9,444 nucleotides of DNA from positions 1-9,444 of the forward strand of contig JALGZU010000194.1 in NCBI GenBank assembly GCA_025774735.1, in the 5' to 3' direction. How positions within the stretch are numbered: position 1 is the first letter of the stretch; each line of letters starts with the position of its first letter. Below are positions 7,063 to 9,444 of this stretch, piece after piece. Under the pieces are notes generated by a model that saw only the letters and a list, made by a program, of their open reading frames with translations, did no database searches and had not been told where the DNA came from. Source of the stretch: a candidate division LCP-89 bacterium (GTDB taxonomy: Bacteria; Electryoneota; B3-LCP). Made by a program: the position numbers and the translations under genes.

Positions 7063-7715
7063 AAGTAAGTATCGTTGATGAAGGGATTGGTTTTCCTCTC
7101 TTGACCCAGAGTAGTCTCTGGGCCGTGCCCGGGAAAAGCCTGTACATGATCGCCCAGCGGCAGCAGTTTTTCGCGGATGCCACCCACCAGAGCTTCGTAT
7201 GATCCTTCGGGAAAGTCGGTTCGGCCGATAGAGCCGGCGAACAGCACGTCCCCGACGATGGCGATGGGATCGTGGATCAGGCAGACCGATCCGGGGCTGT
7301 GTCCGGGAATGTGCAGGATATCGAAGGAGATCTCCCCGACCTTGAATGTCTCCCCCTCTACAAAGAACTGATCCGCCGGCGGGGACGTCCAGGGCAGACC
7401 CATGACCGCCGAAATGTTCAGCCGGGGATTGGTGAGCATGTCAGCGTCCTTCTTGTGGATGACGATCTTTGCATTAGTATGCTGCTTCACGTACTCATTG
7501 TCCCGGATGTGGTCGGCATGCCCGTGTGTGTTGAGGATGTATTTTGGCTCCAGTTCCAGTTCTTGGCAGCGCCCGATGAGCATCTCCCCGGCGTCACCCG
7601 GGTCCACGATGGCGGCTTCATTCGTATTCAGGCAGCCGATGATATAGGTGTTGACCATGTAAACGCCCACCTCGTATCGCTCCAGAATCAGATCGTCGTC
7701 CTTGTAGACTTGCAT
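7059..7715 (-). CDS. Metallo-beta-lactamase-fold hydrolase, glyoxalase II-like
   Basis: A 218-residue single-domain hydrolase. The dinuclear metal site is complete: THGHADH (63-69) gives His64, His66, Asp68 and His69; IPGHSPGS (136-143) gives His139; GDVLF (155-159) gives the bridging Asp156; FPGHGP (194-199) gives His197. GRTDFP (164-169) is typical of the small glyoxalase II-like (YcbL-type) group, which lacks the C-terminal glutathione-binding domain of true GloB. A thioester hydrolase role is plausible, but the substrate is not shown by sequence. Cytosolic, with no signal peptide. No strong ribosome site precedes the ATG; the gap from the upstream gene is 41 bp. Its TGA stop overlaps the TTG start of the xerD-like gene by 4 nt, which points to coupled translation. 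Confidence 0.92.
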   Translation of the reverse strand: MQVYKDDDLILERYEVGVYMVNTYIIGCLNTNEAAIVDPGDAGEMLIGRCQELELEPKYILNTHGHADHIRDNEYVKQHTNAKIVIHKKDADMLTNPRLNISAVMGLPWTSPPADQFFVEGETFKVGEISFDILHIPGHSPGSVCLIHDPIAIVGDVLFAGSIGRTDFPEGSYEALVGGIREKLLPLGDHVQAFPGHGPETTLGQERKTNPFINDTYF

Positions 7716-7756
7716 GGGATTTTATAGGCTTTCCGTTGGTTTAGTCGTTTTTAGAG

Positions 7757-8428
7757 TCACCCTTGGTATGACAATGGGCAAGCGGCCAGGCATGCGCCGC
7801 AGATCTGCTTTGATATAGCGTCTGTCTGCACATCCTCGAGATGCGCCAGGCAGAGGTCCAGTTGATACTGCTCCGAGGTGTCACCCACTGCTTTCACCGG
7901 ACAAACTTGGAAACAATTGTCGCAGTCCGCGCAGGGATTGGGCCAAACCGGACGGCTGAGTTGCGGGACCTTGAGTTCCGTAAGCACCGAACAGAGTCGA
8001 ACGCCGCTGTGATACGGATAGGTGACAAGCAGGTTGTTGCGTCCTCTGATGCCCAGTCCCGCTCGTTCTGCCAGTGCTTTGTGCGACACCAGGCCCCGCT
8101 GGGTCCGAGTATCCAGCGTTTCTGAAGGGTGGACGGCCCGTGCGGCGATCCCGCGGGACTTTAAAAAACTCTCCAGGGATCTGGCCAGATCGTAGAGTTC
8201 GACGTTCAAGCGCCTGTAATCCTGGTCGTAGCGCTGGGTGGGGACTCCGTCCAAGCCTTTCAAAACTTCAGGGATATGACTTTTGGTAATGACGAACGCC
8301 GAATGATAGCGTTGTGCTTGTTCCGCATCGAGGAGGCTGTAGAGCGCCAGTTCACCCCGGTCGAAGGCCGCCCAACCCGCCAGATCGGCTCCTCCTTCCA
8401 TGGCTCGCCTGAGCAGCGCTTCGATCAT
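7757..8428 (-). CDS. Short QueG-like double [4Fe-4S] protein
   Basis: A 223-residue protein of the epoxyqueuosine reductase-like superfamily. The middle carries a variant of the QueG core: SHKALAERAGLGIRGRNNLL (115-134), where classical QueG has AGxGWxGKN. The C-terminus holds two iron-sulfur sites: Cys166, 169, 172 and 176 (CxxCxxCxxxCP), then Cys193 with Cys210, 213 and 217 (CxxCxxxCP), a ferredoxin-like pair. QueG is a cobalamin-dependent enzyme that makes queuosine in tRNA and normally has about 310-380 residues with a C-terminal HEAT-like extension; here the protein ends just after the second cluster. The conserved Trp and Lys of the core motif are replaced (GIRGRN) and the catalytic Asp cannot be aligned safely, so I do not assign queG. 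It may be a related corrinoid or redox protein of unknown substrate. A GGAGG site at 8436-8440, 7 nt upstream, supports the start. Confidence 0.8.
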   Translation of the reverse strand: MIEALLRRAMEGGADLAGWAAFDRGELALYSLLDAEQAQRYHSAFVITKSHIPEVLKGLDGVPTQRYDQDYRRLNVELYDLARSLESFLKSRGIAARAVHPSETLDTRTQRGLVSHKALAERAGLGIRGRNNLLVTYPYHSGVRLCSVLTELKVPQLSRPVWPNPCADCDNCFQVCPVKAVGDTSEQYQLDLCLAHLEDVQTDAISKQICGACLAACPLSYQG

Positions 8429-8445
8429 AGCACGACCTCCACTTA

Positions 8446-9138
8446 TTATTGAACGGAATCCGCAGCGGTGCGTATTTCGCTCACTGCCGCCGCCGGATCG
8501 GGAGCGGAGAAGATGGAACTCCCCGCGACCAATACCCGGGCTCCCGCCTTGCGAATCCGGGCTGCATTCTCCGCGTCGATCCCTCCGTCGATCTGGATCA
8601 GGATGGGCCGTCCCGATGCTTCGACCCTTTTTGCGACCTGCTCAACCTTCAGCAGAGCGTCGGCGATGAAGGATTGTCCCCCGAAGCCGGGATGCACGGA
8701 CATGATCAGGATTAAGTCCACCAGATCGTAGGCGCCTTCCAAAATGTCCACCGGCGACTCGGGATTGATCGAAATGCCCGCATCAAGCCCCATCTTCTTG
8801 ATGCGCCGCAGCTGTTCCGGAATGACCCCGCTGACTTCCGCGTGTAAGGTGATGTTGTCCGCTCCCGCCTTTTTGAAAGCCTCCAGATAGCGTTCGGGAT
8901 GCTCGATCATCAGGTGAGCATCCAGGTAAAGATCGGTGATTTTCTTGACGAATCCGACAACCATGGGGCCAAAACTGATATTGGGAACGAAATGACCGTC
9001 CATGACGTCGAGGTGAAGCCAGTCGGCACCGGCCTCTTCCACGCGGGTAATATCCCGGGCCAGATTCCGGAAATCCGCTGATAGGATGGAGGGCGCTATG
9101 ACCGTGTTGGGTAATTCGGCAAAATTTACTCGTCCCAT
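8446..9138 (-). CDS. rpe: Ribulose-phosphate 3-epimerase
   Basis: Interconverts D-ribulose 5-phosphate and D-xylulose 5-phosphate in the pentose phosphate pathway (cytosolic, divalent-metal-dependent TIM barrel). The 230 residues match the usual family length. Family signatures appear in order: IAPSILSADF (14-23) with Ser17; LHLDVMDGHFVPN (41-53) with metal ligand His42 and catalytic Asp44; DAHLMIEHP (73-81) with metal ligand His75; MSVHPGFGGQ (146-155), the phosphate/active-site loop; IDGGI (183-187) with the second catalytic Asp184; and GSSIF (206-210) at the phosphate site. All active-site residues are present, so it should be functional. The start at 9138 is supported by a GAGGAGG site and overlaps the PASTA gene by 13 nt. 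The following gene begins 17 nt after the stop. Confidence 0.97.
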   Translation of the reverse strand: MGRVNFAELPNTVIAPSILSADFRNLARDITRVEEAGADWLHLDVMDGHFVPNISFGPMVVGFVKKITDLYLDAHLMIEHPERYLEAFKKAGADNITLHAEVSGVIPEQLRRIKKMGLDAGISINPESPVDILEGAYDLVDLILIMSVHPGFGGQSFIADALLKVEQVAKRVEASGRPILIQIDGGIDAENAARIRKAGARVLVAGSSIFSAPDPAAAVSEIRTAADSVQ

Positions 9139-9444
9139 GCTTCCGGTTCCTCCTCGTTCCCATCATCTGACTTCAACTCCAGTGTCGAAACCACCAGATC
9201 CACCAACTGGCTTCGTTCGGTTTTTATGTCCGGTTCCGGGAACTGGGTGATCACCGTGTTCGGAAGCAAGTCTTCCCGCAGCACGTATACGATCTCCCCC
9301 ATTTCCAGTCCCGACGTGAGGATGATCTTTCGCGCTCTCTCCATCGACTGACCGATTAAATTTGGCACGGTGAATTCGTTCGGCAGCGTTCCCAGGGAAA
9401 CCGTGGCATGGAGGGGGGTATCGCGGCGCAGCTTGGTCCCTGGT
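9126..9444 (-). CDS. PASTA-domain protein, C-terminal part (cut by window edge)
   Basis: Only the last 105 codons are present; the reading frame stays open to the window edge, so the true start lies outside. The visible part holds the end of one PASTA repeat (PGTKLRRDTPL, then VSLG) followed by a complete PASTA repeat of about 63 residues that begins VPNLIGQSMERA and ends DLVVST, then an acidic tail (LKSDDGNEEEPEAWDE). PASTA domains bind peptidoglycan or muropeptides and occur at the extracytoplasmic end of serine/threonine kinases, of some penicillin-binding proteins and of small membrane-anchored proteins. Which of these this is cannot be told, because the N-terminus is missing. The GTG at 9368 is the internal Val of the VPN motif, not a start. 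The 3' end overlaps rpe by 13 nt in another frame, suggesting translational coupling. The family call is firm; the role is open. Confidence 0.88.
   Translation of the reverse strand, partial: PGTKLRRDTPLHATVSLGTLPNEFTVPNLIGQSMERARKIILTSGLEMGEIVYVLREDLLPNTVITQFPEPDIKTERSQLVDLVVSTLELKSDDGNEEEPEAWDE
9149..9155 (-). promoter_or_regulatory. Shine-Dalgarno site of rpe, inside the upstream gene
   Basis: The minus strand reads GAGGAGG 10 nt before the ATG at 9138. It lies within the acidic-tail codons of the PASTA gene, so rpe translation can start before the upstream gene ends. It supports the ATG at 9138 as the rpe start. Confidence 0.6.

Noticed and set aside
7716..7756. TATAAAAT on the minus strand just before the hydrolase ATG, as a promoter -10 box
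   Set aside because: It is only a few nt from the ATG, which would put transcription start inside the codon, and the sequence 17 nt upstream (AACGAC) is a poor -35.
9126..9368. A separate 80-residue gene starting with GTG at 9368
   Set aside because: That GTG is the first residue of a PASTA repeat and the frame continues upstream with the end of another PASTA repeat, so it is an internal Val of a longer protein.

Overview
The window is about 9.4 kb of densely packed bacterial chromosome with every recognisable gene on the minus strand, so transcription runs from base 9444 toward base 1. I find twelve protein genes (two cut by the window edges) and no RNA gene, mobile element, CRISPR array or prophage. 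Intergenic gaps are 51 bp or less, several genes overlap (13-, 4- and 1-nt overlaps), and no convincing internal promoter or terminator is visible, so most or all of it may be one long operon or a chain of co-directional transcripts.

Layout in transcription order: the C-terminal end of a PASTA-domain protein (9444-9126, partial); rpe, ribulose-phosphate 3-epimerase (9138-8446); a short QueG-like iron-sulfur protein (8428-7757); a glyoxalase II-like metallo-beta-lactamase-fold hydrolase (7715-7059); a XerD-type tyrosine recombinase (7062-6136); a compact site-2-protease-type M50 membrane metalloprotease (6136-5582); a PBP4/DacB-type D-Ala-D-Ala carboxypeptidase that looks like a lipoprotein (5574-4051); an unrecognised 91-residue single-pass membrane protein (3999-3724); ftcD, glutamate formimidoyltransferase (3707-2673); fchA, formimidoyl-THF cyclodeaminase (2633-2007); mutL with an intact endonuclease motif (1988-168); and the first 53 codons of miaA (161-1, partial).

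The genes form several functional pairs rather than one pathway. mutL-miaA is a widely conserved neighbour pair (mismatch repair and tRNA A37 prenylation). ftcD-fchA is a complete two-step unit that moves a formimino group from formiminoglutamate to tetrahydrofolate and then releases ammonia to give methenyl-THF; no other histidine-utilisation gene is in the window. DacB, the PASTA protein and the M50 protease relate to the cell envelope, and XerD probably resolves chromosome dimers at a dif site outside the window.

Organism: bacterial, moderately GC-rich, probably with a diderm-type envelope (lipoprotein-type PBP4). The endonuclease-type MutL means mismatch repair is of the MutH-independent kind. 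Separate ftcD and fchA genes plus a non-kinase-linked PASTA protein next to rpe suggest an FCB-related or candidate-phylum lineage (for example Marinimicrobia, KSB1 or Calditrichota), but this is inference and weakly held. Most of the region is core housekeeping content. I do not see a clear undescribed system; the items most worth a second look are the M50 protease that appears to lack part of its membrane core, the minimal QueG-like protein, the unknown small membrane protein and the orphan folate pair.
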